Shown piece after piece: positions 1 to 12,218 of a DNA stretch of 64,000 nt; position 1 is the stretch's first letter, and the number at the start of each line of letters is the position of its first letter. Both the position numbers and the translations under genes were made by a program. This stretch comes from Liopterus haemorrhoidalis (Eukaryota > Arthropoda > Insecta > Coleoptera > Dytiscidae): contig OZ020618.1 in the NCBI GenBank assembly GCA_963971575.1, forward strand, positions 5,830,501 to 5,894,500, written 5' to 3'. The notes beneath the pieces are model-generated. The model made no database searches. It was not told where the DNA came from and saw only the letters and a list, made by a program, of their open reading frames with translations.

Positions 1-146
1 GGGCCCATCGGAATGACATTTATTTTCTATTGGCTCAAAAGAAAATTCTGAGGTTAGGGGAATATGAAGTTACATCACTAATGTCATTTAAATTTTCATT
101 TACTTCCGAAACCCTGTAATTTGTGATGATTTACATCAATCTAATA

Positions 147-710
147 CAGCGGTTCTTAAACTAGGGTCCGCGAAACAATTTTGACATTAACTTTACATCC
201 CCCAACTTTTCGCTTTTATTCAAATAACTCATTGAATAAAAATCCTACATGATCAAGACTTTTTGTATTTGTTGTAATCTACTAGTTATTGACATAACTA
301 AACAATAATTAGTAAAAATTTAATTATGTTTATTCAACTGCAAATTATTTACAGAAAACATATTATAATAAGATCTATTTTGACCAATATTTAACCAAGT
401 AATGTTTGTATGAGTTTAACGTATTATAATTTGTAACTTTTTTAATTCTTTTTACTACTATTTTTATTCAATTTATGTTTTTTATTCTATATGTTAATAA
501 AAATGTTCATCTCTATAAATGCGCTAGACCATTTATTAAAATAACAAGCGATACATTTACAAATATTTATTATAACGTAGTACTTATGAGATTATTGAGC
601 CAGAAATTAAATCTCAAGAACGACGTAAAATGCCTAGGTTTAGGATGGGGTCCGCAAAAAAAAAATGTTTAATAGGGGGTCCTCGGACTACATAAGTTTA
701 AGAACCCCTG
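147..710. mobile_element. Non-autonomous hAT-type element
   Basis: The ends are inverted repeats: CAGCGGTTCTTAAAC on the left and GTTTAAGAACCCCTG on the right. They are flanked by a perfect 8-bp direct repeat, ATCTAATA (139-146 and 711-718). An 8-bp target duplication with CAG...CTG ends is the hAT pattern. The 564-bp interior is AT-rich and has no transposase reading frame, so it would depend on a transposase made elsewhere. Confidence 0.85.
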
Positions 711-718
711 ATCTAATA

Positions 719-1369
719 TATAAAACGCCATGTATGTATGTTTGTTGTGTATGGGAATGTTATGCTTCATGTCATGTCGTAAGACTTCGTGAAATTGATC
801 TCTGCCGAATGAGTGCTGTTTACATGTTACACGTACCAGTTGATGAGACATCGTACGCAGCGTACGTCCATTGTTAAAACCCTACATAAAACTATTTTAA
901 TAAATTAAACGTTCTTAAATTATATTCCATAAAATTAGAGTTTTTAAACTTTTTTAAATGTAAATATCATTTAAAAAACTTTATTTTTCTCCCGGGCAAC
1001 ACCGGATATCTTTACTAGTTTTAATATAAAAGACAGATGATTTGTGTAAATTTTGAAGCATAAAAAAGAACAGTTAGTTAGTTAAAGTTTTTGGCGCACA
1101 GCAACAAAGGCTATTTGCGCCTAACGCAGCCCATCTAAATGACTACACTACATATTAAAAACAATAAATTACACAATTAATAAATAGATAAAATCAATAA
1201 AATTACTCAATAAAAGAAATCTTGCACAGACAAACACAAATAAATAAGATAAAAAGTCTATTCGAAAATTTGAACAGACTCAGGGTGATGTTAAGAGGCT
1301 GTAAAGAGGCCAATTACCATCGAATATCACAGTTTAGAAATAGAACACATTAAAATAAGGTGCAAGACT
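719..1369. other. Gene-free stretch
   Basis: AT-rich DNA with short chance reading frames on both strands around 720-870. I see no domain, splice structure or terminal repeat. Part of 1080-1369 may be the 3' untranslated tail of the LINE fragment that follows on the minus strand. Confidence 0.4.
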
Positions 1370-1780
1370 TCACACATAAAACAGTAAGTTCGATTCTCTC
1401 AGGAAGAGTATCAGCCTGTCCATGAGTACTCTGTCGTCACCTAAAGCAACTGACAGGTCATAGCATAGGCCTAGCCTCTCCCTGATATCCTCGAACTGTG
1501 CACATTCGGTTAAAAAGTGTAAGACAGACCAATCTGTGTTACATGTCTCACAGATAGGGGACTCTTCACCTCGAAGGTGTCCATGGGTCCACCAACAGTG
1601 ACCTATACGAAGGTGTTTCCTCCCTGCGGTTAATCCTGCAGGAAGAACCCCATGGTTTAACATCTCCCTTAATCTGTCTCAACTTAACGTTCTGTATGCT
1701 GCTCTCAATCTCAAGATGTTTGAGATGACTCTTTGCGTCATCTGGAAATATGAAACTGACATCAACCATAGGTCTGTGAA
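1370..1780 (-). pseudogene. Non-LTR retrotransposon C-terminal fragment
   Basis: Reading on -, the residues RKHLRIGHCWWTHGHL followed by a CETCNTDW...HFLTEC cysteine/histidine cluster match the segment after RNase H in jockey/R1-type LINE polyproteins, where RLRIGHT...THG and a C-x2-C...H...C motif are usual. The upstream part (INRREE) is in another frame, so there is a frameshift near 1620. Only about 130 codons remain, with no reverse transcriptase. It is a dead 5'-truncated copy. The family assignment within LINEs is uncertain. Confidence 0.6.
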
Positions 1781-1789
1781 AGGCGGCTT

Positions 1790-3009
1790 TTGCAGCTACA
1801 TAAAAAAGAACAGAAAAAAATGCGATAAATCGCGAAGTAGACGACCAAGGAAAAGGAAGATTAAGGAGGACATTGTCCTGTGAAAATCATGTTCAGCTAA
1901 TGGTAGCCTTAATGCTACAGATTTAACAAAATCGTAGCTACTGTTGTAAATTTTTGTACATCTTCAGTAAGATATAGGCTCCAGAACTTTAGACTTCGAG
2001 GATATCGAACCGTCGAGCGCGAAGAAAGTCACCACTCTCGCAAAAGCAACGTTTAAATCGTTTATATTAAGAAAGAGAACATCAAAATTAACTTATAAGA
2101 TACTCAATCTTTAGTGACTATAGCTCCAATTTCGCTACTACATTTTTCTTCTGTATGGTGAAAAATGATGTTTCGTCGCACAGTTTGTTCTGGCTTTTCT
2201 TTGACGATATGTTGACGCTATCAATACATAAAGACAACAAACAAAGCAACTTAAATTACAATAAGCTTATATAAATTATATAAATAGAGTAAATTATTCC
2301 TTAATGTCTAAACCGAATCCTTTCTTAACCTCTTAATGCTTCTTTTTTTTATATTCATTTCAAATAATGTGTAATAATATTAGGAAACCGTACATATGTT
2401 TTTTTGCGTGACGCAAGACTTTTTACTGCCATTGTAAGTCCTTAAACTGAACTTGATCATTAAAAAAAATAATAAATAATAGAGCATTTAATAAAAAATG
2501 TGAATACTTAAATTTACGAAATAGTCTTAATTTTGAAGCGACACAAAGTATTATTCCATTCTGAATACCAACCAGACTCTGAGATGTATCAAAATTCACA
2601 CTTTAAAATAATTTTTTACAATTAATTTAAATGTTCACACTAAAATGCATTGCTAAATAATGAAATCAAATTACATTATACGTTACGAACTTTTGCGTTT
2701 TAGATAATTTTTCTGTCAAATAAACTAGCCCAAAACTTTTAAAATGAGGAAAACTGGGAGGGTGTGAAGATATTAATATAAAAGTCACTAGCCATGAATG
2801 AATAGTGGGTGAACAATTTTATTAGGTGTTTGCATGGTCAGAAGAACGCGACAAAAAATAACATGCGTACATTAAAGTTGAAAACTTCATAAAATATTTT
2901 AATAATGATTTACACAAGATATTAAATGCAATGTCATTTTCATTGCATTTTAATTATTTGTCATTCTTAATAAATTCTTGCTATCGAAATCTTGATGTAC
3001 GTAATAATA
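1790..3009. other. Gene-free AT-rich stretch
   Basis: No coding signal, clear repeat or terminal structure recognised. The stretch ends at the TA duplication of the next transposon. Confidence 0.4.
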
Positions 3010-4322
3010 CAAGATGTCTCAAAAGAAATTTTATATTTAGTGGATCGATTAAAAAAAAAGTAAGCCGTATATAGAAAAAATGTTTATTAATTATTAAAAT
3101 ACACTTTTTGGGGATTTATTTCTTAAAAATAATATCGTCTAAATGTAGACCCTCGCGTTCTCGGCACTCATTTAATCGAACAGTAAAATTACTTATGACG
3201 TCTCGGCAGGTGGACTCAGGGATGGCTGCCATTTCGTGACGGATATTTTCTTTCAAATGCGCCAGTGAAGTCGGTTTATTGGCGTAAACTTTAGATTTAA
3301 GATAACCCCATAGGAAAAAGTCCATAGGGGTTAAATCTGGACTGCGTGGAGGCCAATTTATGTCACCTCTCCGGGAAATCAATTTGCCTGAGAAAATTTC
3401 ACGAACACGTGTATGTCTCTGCATATTGGACGTGTGTGAAGTTGCTCCGTCCTGTTGGAACCATGTTCTTTGGTTATAGCCAGGAAAGTTTTGCAGTTCA
3501 GGTACCAAGAAGTTGTCTAACATCTCCACATAACGCTCTGAATTCACTGTAACTGCACGCCCCCTTTCGTCTTCAAAAAAGTAAGGGCCGATAATTCCTC
3601 GCGCCGACATCGCAGCCCATACGGTCACTTTAGGCGAATGTAGGGGTTTCTGATTTTTGCGTTTCGGATTCGTTGCACTCCAGTAGCGGCAGTTCTGCTT
3701 ATTTACGTGGCCATTAAGATGAAAATGAGCTTCATCCGAAAACAAAATGTTGGTAAACGTTGAAAATCGCTCAATCACCTGATTTACGAAATTATGCCTC
3801 TGACTGGCATCTTGGGGCTTTAATTCTTGCACCAATTGAATTTTGTAGGGGTGCAGCTTTAGGTCTTTGTGCATAATGCGATGTAATGATGATCTATGCA
3901 CATTTAAAGCACTTGTGCGCTTCCGAATTGAAAGGTTCGGGTCATCACGAACAGACTAATTAACATTCTCCACGTTTTCTACCGTTCTTGATGACCTAGA
4001 TCGCTCGGATTTTGATTTATCCAGCGTTGTACCAGTCTCTTCAAACTTTTTAACCCAATGTCGAATGAGAGGAATGCTTGGCGCATCATTTAAGTGGCGA
4101 AAACCTCGAATACTGCAGAATTTTCTACGCGCTACAGTCGCCGAATCTGCGTTTTTGTAAAACTCTCGCACGCATAACGCGCGGTCTGCTCCCGAGAAAC
4201 GCTCCATAGCGACTAAATTCCCAAGAGCCAGGCTACCGATTGACATAACCCCCGCGCCCCTCGGATACGTTGCGTTCACGCAGTAACCTAAATAAATATA
4301 AAATTTCTTTTGAGACACCTTG
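3010..4322 (-). mobile_element. Tc1/mariner-superfamily transposon, copy 1
   Basis: A 1313-bp element lies between TA dinucleotides (3008-3009 and 4323-4324). Its ~30-bp inverted ends read CAAGGTGTCTCAAAAGAAAT inward, with one mismatch at the 3010 end. It carries one transposase gene on -. A near-identical copy in the opposite orientation lies at 40243-41552. High identity and intact ends point to recent mobility of the family. Confidence 0.93.
3116..4207 (-). pseudogene. DDE transposase with one nonsense codon (copy 1)
   Basis: Transposase of the IS630/Tc1/mariner superfamily, which cuts at the inverted ends and inserts at TA. From the [11 protein letters not shown] start there is an N-terminal helix-turn-helix region of the DUF4817 kind (residues ~1-80, [20 protein letters not shown]). 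A second HTH follows ([18 protein letters not shown]). The catalytic core has acidic positions in LFSDEAHFHL, WFQQDGATSH and [19 protein letters not shown] count 37 residues between the second and third. The 364 codons stay in one frame and are broken only by a TAG at 3956-3958, where the other copy has CAG. An upstream in-frame ATG (near 4246) is possible. This copy is inactive unless the stop is suppressed. Confidence 0.9.
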
Positions 4323-4640
4323 TATAAAGACGTTATTTCTTTCAGCGCATCAGGAGTTTCAATAGTAAATAATAGTAAAATACGCAAATTTTAATGACCC
4401 CTTGCATTTCTGTGATGCTTGTGACATTGATGTTATGCGGGTCACATAATTCTAAGTTATGCCGACTGAAAGGGCAACATTACAAAAAATACGGAATTGA
4501 TGTTTGCAAATGTCAAGGGTATTTCGCGAATTAAACAAGTAACTTGATATTATAAATAATATCTTAAAAAGTTGTAATAGTATATATTTCGATTTCTCAA
4601 ATAAAATTTCTCTTTGTGTGCACGATCAGACTGGTTTAAG

Positions 4641-4791
4641 CAGTGGCGGATTAAGTTGCTTGGGGGCCCTGGGCGGTAAAATTAAAATGGGCCCTCTATT
4701 ATTTTAAATAGAATGGAAATATTTGTATATAGGCCTCGGTGCCCCCCCCCCCCCCTACCGGATTTGTGGGCCACCGCTTAATACGCCTCTG
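4641..4791. mobile_element. hAT-type MITE (151 bp)
   Basis: Inverted ends CAGTGGCGGATTAAG and CTTAATACGCCTCTG are flanked by the 8-bp direct repeat GGTTTAAG (4633-4640, 4792-4799). The interior contains a run of about 14 C at 4742-4755. It has no coding capacity. Confidence 0.85.
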
Positions 4792-4799
4792 GGTTTAAG

Positions 4800-5800
4800 T
4801 TTTCATTCAAACATATTCGTCTTGCATTTGAGATAATTTCTTTATTTTTATTTCTATTTTTCTGAGTTCTTCTTAGTCGGTGTTGTATTATCCACTAAAC
4901 ACAGGTGTGCTCCAATGGGAGGGGGGGGTAAGTTGCAGGTTTGAGCCGCAACCAAAAAACAACAAATAAAAAATCAAATACAATTAGTGAAAAAAGAAAC
5001 AAATTATTACTTAAGCAATTAATAGATTAAATACATAAGCATAATAAACTAGTTACTGGGCAATTCGCGACTGCAAATAACAGTGAGACGTCTGGTGGTG
5101 ACTAGCTAAATTAAACAGAAGCGTATATTTGGATAATATTAGTAGCGTGTTGTGCTGCAGTTTATGTGAATTAAGAAGTATTTTAAAATATAGTGACTTA
5201 AATACAGTGCTTTTTTGCCGAAATATTGTTTGAACAGATAAATATTAAGAAAAAACTTTTGACATATACGCTTCTCGTGCGCCATCAGCTGTTGTACGCA
5301 GCGCCGCCAACGGTAGTTTCAGTCGCGAATAGGTCGGTAACTACAGTAGTGGCTATAGGGAGGGGGGAGATAATTTTTAGAACATCACTCGTATTTGAGA
5401 AGTGTGGACCTTTTTTTTTTAGGACATCACTTGTATTATATAGAGTAATTATTTTTTTTATGGGGGTGGCAAAAAAATCTCGCTCAAGGCTCCAGACTTG
5501 CTAATAATAATAATAATAATAATAATATAATTTATTGACTATGTTACAATACATAAATTGTTTAAAGTCAAATAGAAGTTCAAAATAGAAGAAAAAATAA
5601 ATAAATATAGTACTAAATATTAAAACAAGAGTTCAGAGAGACTAGCTAGCAAGAGCGTTAAAATTTATAAGACAAGAATTCATTGACAGAATAAAATGGA
5701 TTGTCTGTTAAAATTTTTTTTATTTTATTTTTAAAAGTATTAAAACATTTATTTAAAATTATTAGGCAGTAAGTTCATGAACTTTACTGAATAATAGTTA
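4800..5800. other. Gene-free stretch with (TAA)n microsatellite
   Basis: No gene is recognised. A TAA/AAT trinucleotide run occupies about 5503-5526. An open frame at 5226-5504 has no recognisable domain and I treat it as chance. Confidence 0.4.
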
Positions 5801-5803
5801 TTA

Positions 5804-5980
5804 TCTGTCTCATTTTGTAATACGGAGCTAACAGGAAAAGTTCATTTTTTATGTTGTATATTGACAATACATTTATAATATTATCATAGTATTGGTTCAC
5901 ACGGATACGCCAAAGTCTGTTTACACCACAACAGTCACCAAAGTAACCAGATCTAGTTTCGTATTACAAATTGAGACAGA
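5804..5980. mobile_element. MITE with TTA duplication, copy 1
   Basis: The 177-bp element has inverted ends TCTGTCTCATTTTGTAATAC and GTATTACAAATTGAGACAGA, flanked by TTA on both sides (5801-5803, 5981-5983). A 3-bp TTA duplication suggests the PIF/Harbinger group. A highly similar copy lies at 33806-33982. Confidence 0.75.
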
Positions 5981-6089
5981 TTATAGTACTATTTCTTGAT
6001 TTTTGGAGTCTTATATAGGTTGGATCGATTTTGCCTTTATTTCGAGTGTTGTAGCTAAGACCGGCTCTGGGTAACTAGGTAATTTGTAA

Positions 6090-6555
6090 TAAATAAAAAT
6101 TATTTTGTATATAATCAAGAAAATAAAACTACAGAAACCTAGTTTTTATACTATTTATTAAGTAATATGTATATTTTTTTAGAAATATAATATGAGTATT
6201 TAGTACAATTAAGTTAATTATTTAAATTTTCATAACTCTCCTGCGGCCATAGATGCGCTGTCCCTTAGTATATATACAGTTCATGCTGTTTTTGCTAATG
6301 GGTGGTCCGTAACTCTCGGGCGTGGGTATGGCTAGAACCTTAACTCGGCTATAATCATATACATGCAGAAGACCTCCTCCTCTTGAGGTTTGGTTGGTCG
6401 ACTGATCAGTTGTTATGAATGGATTCAATACTTGCAAACCCTTGTAAGTGAAATAATAAAAGGATTAAAATCTGCCTGAAATATGGAGATAAAAACGACC
6501 GAGAAGTGCTGTGATCACCTTTTTGCATTTTAAAAATAAAAAAACTAATTTAAAT
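6090..6555 (-). repeat. Dispersed repeat R, copy 1
   Basis: This block reappears in the opposite orientation at about 35075-35470 and 36320-36695. Shared landmarks are GGTGATCACAGC with a following ACAGTCGGTTTTTTCC-type block, GGTTCTAGC(T/C)ATACC...CGCCCGAGAAGCT, and GAGAGTTATGAAA. No reading frame is conserved between copies. The boundaries are approximate and the class is unknown. Confidence 0.6.
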
Positions 6556-7782
6556 CGTAAAAATAAACTACCCAGAAACAGTTAATAACTTACTAAAACT
6601 TGCTAGAAATTTTTTTATTGGTTCATAGGCTATTCCAAATCTTTCGGCGGAACTAGATTTTAAAATCTAGTATAGGGAAATCGGCGAAACAGTTCAGTTG
6701 CGTCAAAAAATGTGACGTCAGGTTTAGTACGTTTACATTCATCTATTTAACGAATGTAATATTTGTATGCTGTCACTTGTATCGAAATGAAATGAAAATA
6801 TAAGAATAAGAACAGAATAGAAACAAATAAACTGTTCTAATAGGCAAAATCGTCCTACAAAGGACTGATGTGATCCAAAAATATGATCAAAGAAAAGAAA
6901 ATAAAAATAAGTTGAATATAACCTAAAAACTATGCAGTACGCACAAAATAAAATAAGAAAATTTAAAATAAAATATGTAACTAAACACAAAACTGATAAA
7001 TAAACAACAAAATAAATAAAAAAGGTTTTAAGAAATTACTATAAGTTAGATATTTGAACACAAGTCAGTATCAAAACAAAACAGCCGTATTATTAAATGA
7101 CAAATGTAAACATCGTTTTATTCAGGGATACCAATACAAATGTCCTTTCTTGATTTTTGAAACGTGATTTCTTTAACATTTGATGTTTTCCTAAAGTAGA
7201 TGTTCTCCATATTTCTTCCCAAGATCTCTCACTTTTCATGGCAGATTCTCAATTTTCTTTTCCAAATTCTTTAAAACCATAAGTTATATTTTAACAAATA
7301 ATGTTCAATCTTCTCTGTTCATTATCATTCTGTCTCTTTTATCCTCACCACGTACTCAATCTACTATTACTGTCTGCCCCTTATTGCAATATTAACAAAA
7401 AAAAACTACATTTTAAAATTTCAGTGTCCCATTTTCTTTCTGAAAATCAATTTATTAAATCTTAAGTTATGGAATATTTCTCATATGTGAGCTTTAAAGC
7501 TTTGGCAAAGCTTTAAAGTAATTTGCGCTTCGTATGAACCATAATTTATCTAAATATGAGACGGGTCAGACTACACATAATTCTGTTATTTGAGCTAGCA
7601 ATGTTAAACAGATTAGTTTTTTTCAAAGGTCAAATATTTACTTACAGAAAAAAATAGTATATATAAAAACTAAATAAATATATAGGAGACTTTTGTGTCA
7701 ATATAAGTAAGACATAATAATTTAAACATAAAAAACTTTTATCAATAGAGAGTTTTTGTAAATCTTATAACGTTATCGGCAG
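6556..7782. other. Gene-free stretch with MITE remnant
   Basis: At 6627-6672 there is a remnant end (GGCTATTCCAAA...GGCGGAACTAG) of the MITE family seen at 23975, 34208, 50100 and 55407. The rest is AT-rich with no recognised gene. The frame at 6739-6990 is a low-complexity artefact. Confidence 0.4.
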
Positions 7783-8045
7783 AGCCGCAGTAAGGAAAAC
7801 TTGCGCTAGGGGCAGAGCCGTGTTTTGGCGCCCTTAGCAAATAAAAACAAGGTTCTCACTTGTCAAAATTTAAGTGATGAGCAAAATAAAAGGTCCTCAC
7901 CTCCCGAAATCCAAGTGACGAGCAAAAAAAAAAGGTCCTCAGCTTCACAATGGCGCCCCTTACTCAAGCCCATCAGCGCCCTTTTCCTTATTGCGCCCAG
8001 GCCTTTATTAGTCAAAGGTTCACCGTGTGATTTTAACAAAGTCTG
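7783..8045 (+). mobile_element. hAT-type MITE, degraded copy
   Basis: This matches the complete element at 27170-27384: CAGAGCCGCAGTAAGGAAAA start, GGGGCAGAGCCGTGTTTTGG, and ATGGCGCCCCTTA near the other end. Unlike that copy it holds two extra units of the ~38-bp motif GGTCCTCACCTCCCGAAAT...GAGCAAAA. The right end is eroded and no target duplication is visible. Confidence 0.65.
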
Positions 8046-8059
8046 AATATTATCTTCAT

Positions 8060-9600
8060 CAGAACCTTCAATTAACTTAATTTTAAAAAAATGTTTATGG
8101 GGGAGGGCTGAAAAGGGATAAGAAGGATGTTATCAGTAAGAATCTTCCTTTGAGCCCCAATAGTAAATCTCATTCAAATCAGTCAATAAATAAGAGCTAC
8201 AGACGCATTTCAAAGTTGAGGACCTCCTGAGGCCCTTGATCTGTTCATATTCTATTTTCCTACATCTAACCTTAAAAATTACTTAATTGCACATTACTGT
8301 TCCAAATCCCAGCGATATCGGTCCATAAATAGGCAAGTTACAGCCGTGCTCCAATTTGAGCAAAAACTGGTACACCGTTTTGCCAAATTTTAACATTTAT
8401 CACTAAGACTTTACTTTTACCCTTGATAGTAAATAATCATCCAAATCAGTCAATATGTACGGAAGTTATACACATTTTTCAACTTTGAGGGCCTCTTGAG
8501 GCCCGTGTGCACCACATATCCCAATTTTATGTACCTACGTTTAAAGATTACCTAATTTTACATCCCGGTGCAAAATCTCAATAATATCGGCTCATAAATA
8601 AGCGAGTAATAGCTGTGCTCTACTTTCGACCGAAACTGGAGCAGAATTTTTTGTCAAAGTCGGAATTTGGCACTTTTAAGGATACAGGCAGAAGCACCTT
8701 GATGTCGTGATTCCAGAAGTGTGATTTTTTTGAAAATCGGTTTATAAATAAGGGAATTTCGCGGTCTAGTTGGCGGATTAAGACTGAAACTAGAGCAGAT
8801 TAAATGAAAACTAGTTCAAATAACTATAACTTCCTTATTTATGAACCGATTTTCAAAAACATCACACTTCTGGAATCAGGACTTGAAGATGCTTCTGCCT
8901 GTACCCTTAAAAGTGCCAAATTCGGACTTTGATAAAAAATTCTGCTCCAGTTTCGGCCGTAAGTAGAGCACGGCTATTACTCGCTTATTTATGAACCGAT
9001 ATCGTTGAGATTTTGCACCAGGGTGTAGAATTAGGTAATCTTTAAGCGTAGGTGCACGAAAGTTAAATATACGAAGCTCGGGGGCCACCGGAGGCCCGCA
9101 AATTTAAAAATTATCGATAACTTGCTTATTTTACGAGCAGATTTTATTTAAATTTCTTATAAGGTCACAAAATTACATCTGTGAAGTAGAGGGATGCTAA
9201 AAAGTTAAAAAAAAATACTCCAGTTTTGGCCGAAAGTAGAGCACGGCTATTACTTACTTATTTATGGACCGATATGGTTGAGATTTTGCACCTGTGTGTA
9301 GAATTAGGTAATCTTTAAACGTAGGTGCAGGAAAGTTAGATATATAAAGCACAGAGGCCTCCGGAGGCCTCCAAATTTAAGAAATGTCTTTAACTCGCTT
9401 ATTTATGAACAGATTTCATTGGAATTCGGTATGATGTTGTATATGAATTCAGAAAGATGTTGGAAATTAAATAAAGTTGCTCCAGTTTTTGCCAAAAGTA
9501 AATCAGGGCTAAAATCTGCTTGTTTTAGTCTTAATCTTTTTTTAAAAATGTTTTTGGGGGAGGGCTGAAAAAGGATAAGAGGGATGTTATTAGTAACAGA
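8060..9600. repeat. Large imperfect palindrome flanked by direct repeats
   Basis: Left arm ~8470-8790 and right arm ~8830-9080 are inverted copies around a centre near 8810, for example GATTCCAGAAGTGTGATTTT against AAAACATCACACTTCTGGAAT. A third diverged unit continues to about 9420. The unit phrase 'CTCATAAATAAGCGAGTAA' recurs. The whole is bracketed by a direct repeat, GGGAGGGCTGAAAA plus flanks, at ~8100-8142 and ~9558-9600. There is no conserved coding frame. It is probably a fold-back element or a nested pair. Confidence 0.6.
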
Positions 9601-9659
9601 GGCGGATTTAACGGCGGGTAAATTGAATTGAACGGAATGAATATTAATGTTTTAGATCA

Positions 9660-10798
9660 TTTTTAGGGTTTTGTAGGTATGACCAAAAAACCCTTATACC
9701 GTCATTTTGTCGTCTGTCTGTCTGTCTGTTCCGTAAAAATTGTAGCCAAACGGCTAAACCTAGAGAGTTGAAAATTGGCATGCTTGTACAACTTTTTGAC
9801 CCGCACATAGGAAAAATACTAAAACATCTAAAAAACATATCCCCCTAAAAATATAAACAAATATGTGCTCACTGAAAAAAAAAATATTTTTTTTTTAAAT
9901 TCTGAGTAGGGTATCAAATGAAAGCCTTTAGTACGTGGATTAACGATCAAAAATTAATTTTTACAAAATAAATTATTTGGAGGCGATTTTTGCCAAAATT
10001 GTGCAAAAAATTTTTTGTCCCACACCCTGTAGCCCAGATAGTTTAAACTAAAAATGTGAAAAAATTCTAAGTAATGTATATTGGTGTGAACCGGAATAGT
10101 ACAACAGGAATTTTTGATCAGATTATGTTTTCGGAAAATAACGCATTTTTTGTGTTTTTTGGTTGACGATGCATACATGTTATACTCTTATAACACACTA
10201 AGTTGATAAGCGTTTGGTGGTCTAGTGGCTCAGTTGCTCGACAACCACACAGGATCGTTATTCACTACACAGGTTCGTTCCTGGCTTGTGGAGTCAATTT
10301 TATTTTTTGTTTTTTTTTTCATATTTATTATGTTTAAATTAATTTGTTAAAATTCTAGTTATATTTTAGCACATTTTGAATTTAATTTTCAAGAGCGTAA
10401 ATTTAATAACCAATTGGAATTATATTTTCATTCTGTGTCATTTATACGAAGCCAGAGGGGCGGAGCGTATGATTTAAGACAACCAATGAAAGTCATAGGC
10501 CCAATTTTCAAAATCTTAATGAATCTTGTTATATAAAAAAAATACTGCACTTATTTAGAAACCTAAATAATGATATTAGGTATTCGAATTAAAATTAACA
10601 AAAAAATATTTTAACATAAAATTTGTTTTTAAAGCTCTGAGATTAACAGACGATAAATTATTTTAAAAAGATCGTTCATTTTGCCGTGGTTACTACAAAG
10701 CAAAATTTGTCCTACATACTCAGCATGCCGCCTTCACTTATTATATACCTGCGAAACCCTGCAATGTGTGAAAATTCACACTTCACATCAATTTTTTC
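9660..10798 (+). repeat. tRNA-module repeat family, copy A
   Basis: First of five copies (others at 20555, 38860, 42070, 45660). It begins AGGGTTTTGTAGGTATGACC, carries a short GTCT microsatellite, then a conserved ~500-bp block, a tRNA-like module (10211-10297), a second conserved block, and ends in CCTGCGAAACCCTGC plus the palindrome GTGTGAAAATTCACAC. No conserved protein is encoded; the frame at 9644-9838 recurs only because the DNA recurs. The class is unknown; a Helitron-like or SINE-composite origin is conceivable. Confidence 0.75.
10211..10297 (+). ncRNA. tRNA-like module in repeat copy A
   Basis: Contains a polymerase III A-box-like TGGTCTAGTGG (10218-10228) and a B-box-like GGTTCGTTC (10272-10280), about 50 bp apart as in tRNA genes. 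I did not establish a full cloverleaf. It lies between the conserved repeat blocks. Confidence 0.45.
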
Positions 10799-10799
10799 T

Positions 10800-11412
10800 T
10801 AATCGAAACTATCGATGTTTTTGCCATCAATATTGGGACTACAATTCTATATTAGAGTACAGAAGTCAAATCAATATTGCACATTATACGCTTGTTAAAA
10901 AAATACTTTTATTTGTTTTTTGGATAAATATATCCGTCAGTAAAAAAATTGTCTGTAACTTGCCAATAACAGTGCAAGTTTAAAATTGTTTGTCTGGGTG
11001 TATTAACCCCTATAAATTTTTTACACATTTACTTTTTGAGAAATGAAATTGATTTATATGTCTATAACATTTATACATTAATATTACTATAACTATAAAT
11101 ATAATTTCTATTTAATAAAAAACGTTAAATTAATAATAATAAATTATTATTTATGGAACAACTTTCTAATAAATAGATGTAGTTATTAGAATAATAGTTT
11201 TAAGGTAAATTTCAAGTCTATTCGTACTTAATAAAAACGAAAATACTAGAATTTTTGACATCTGTTTCAGCTTTTTATCTGAGAAAATAATCTTGTTTAA
11301 AAAAGGTTTAATAAGCAAAAATGGTTAATGAATATCATTTATTTCAATAAATTTCTTTCGTTTTTTTTTTCGTTTCCCGGCATTTTGTCTTCTTTCTTCC
11401 AATATCCGAATC
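10800..11412. other. Gene-free AT-rich stretch
   Basis: No gene or clear element recognised between repeat copy A and the next MITE. Confidence 0.4.
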
Positions 11413-11414
11413 TA

Positions 11415-11968
11415 AAGTGGGTTTTACACGATTCAATTTATTGATCAATTAATTGAAAAAGTTGACATTCAATTAATTGATGTGTGTAAAGTGTAAAAAT
11501 TTCGTCAATTAATTGATCAATTGATGACAAAAAAATTGATCAATTTATTTTGAAAATAGAACAAGTTCTATTTTTCATCAATTTTTTAGGGAATTCTAGG
11601 TATATTGTTATCTGTTAAGATATTGCCAACTGTTTAGTTGTAGCATAACCTCCAAATATATATTTTGTATTTCGTTTTCAAATTTGACATAACCTCGAAC
11701 GTTCTAATTTACCATCATCTAGGTTATTTCTTTTGTTTTTGTTCACAGCTCGTAACTTTGTGAAGATTTTTTCAATATTTTCATTCTGATAAATATGTTA
11801 ACATGTTTTACAGTTGGTAATGTAAAAGTTTTCAAAAAAATTGATAAATAAATTGATATGTGTAAAGTGATGGTTTTGTTTCCAAGGTTACCAATAAATT
11901 TTTCAATTAATTGACAAAAAACTTGATCAATTTATTGATCAATTAATTGAACTGTGTAAAACCAACTT
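11415..11968. mobile_element. Palindrome-rich MITE, TA duplication
   Basis: The ends are inverted: AAGTGGGTTTTACACGATTC and, read inward from the right, AAGTTGGTTTTACACAGTTC. TA lies on both sides. Both sub-ends are filled with repeats of the palindromes TCAATTAATTGA and TTGATCAA. No transposase frame is present. A TA target suggests Tc1/mariner mobilisation. Confidence 0.75.
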
Positions 11969-12218
11969 TATATCGTTTTACATATTATCTGGTACGTGAT
12001 ACTATTGCCATGTAACTATTGTACGCGTAGCTGTAAGCGTTTGAAATCTATCTATTTGGTTTCGGGCGATATTTCGATTTCTGAGAACGGGAGGTCGTTA
12101 CCAGTTGGTAGTTAAAAATCAATTTATTATTCTTTTCCTCCCAATTCCTGTTTTTTTTATTTTTCTTCTTTTGTTTTAGCTATTTTTGTAGGCCTTAAAA
12201 TTTCCGTGTGCCTTAGAC

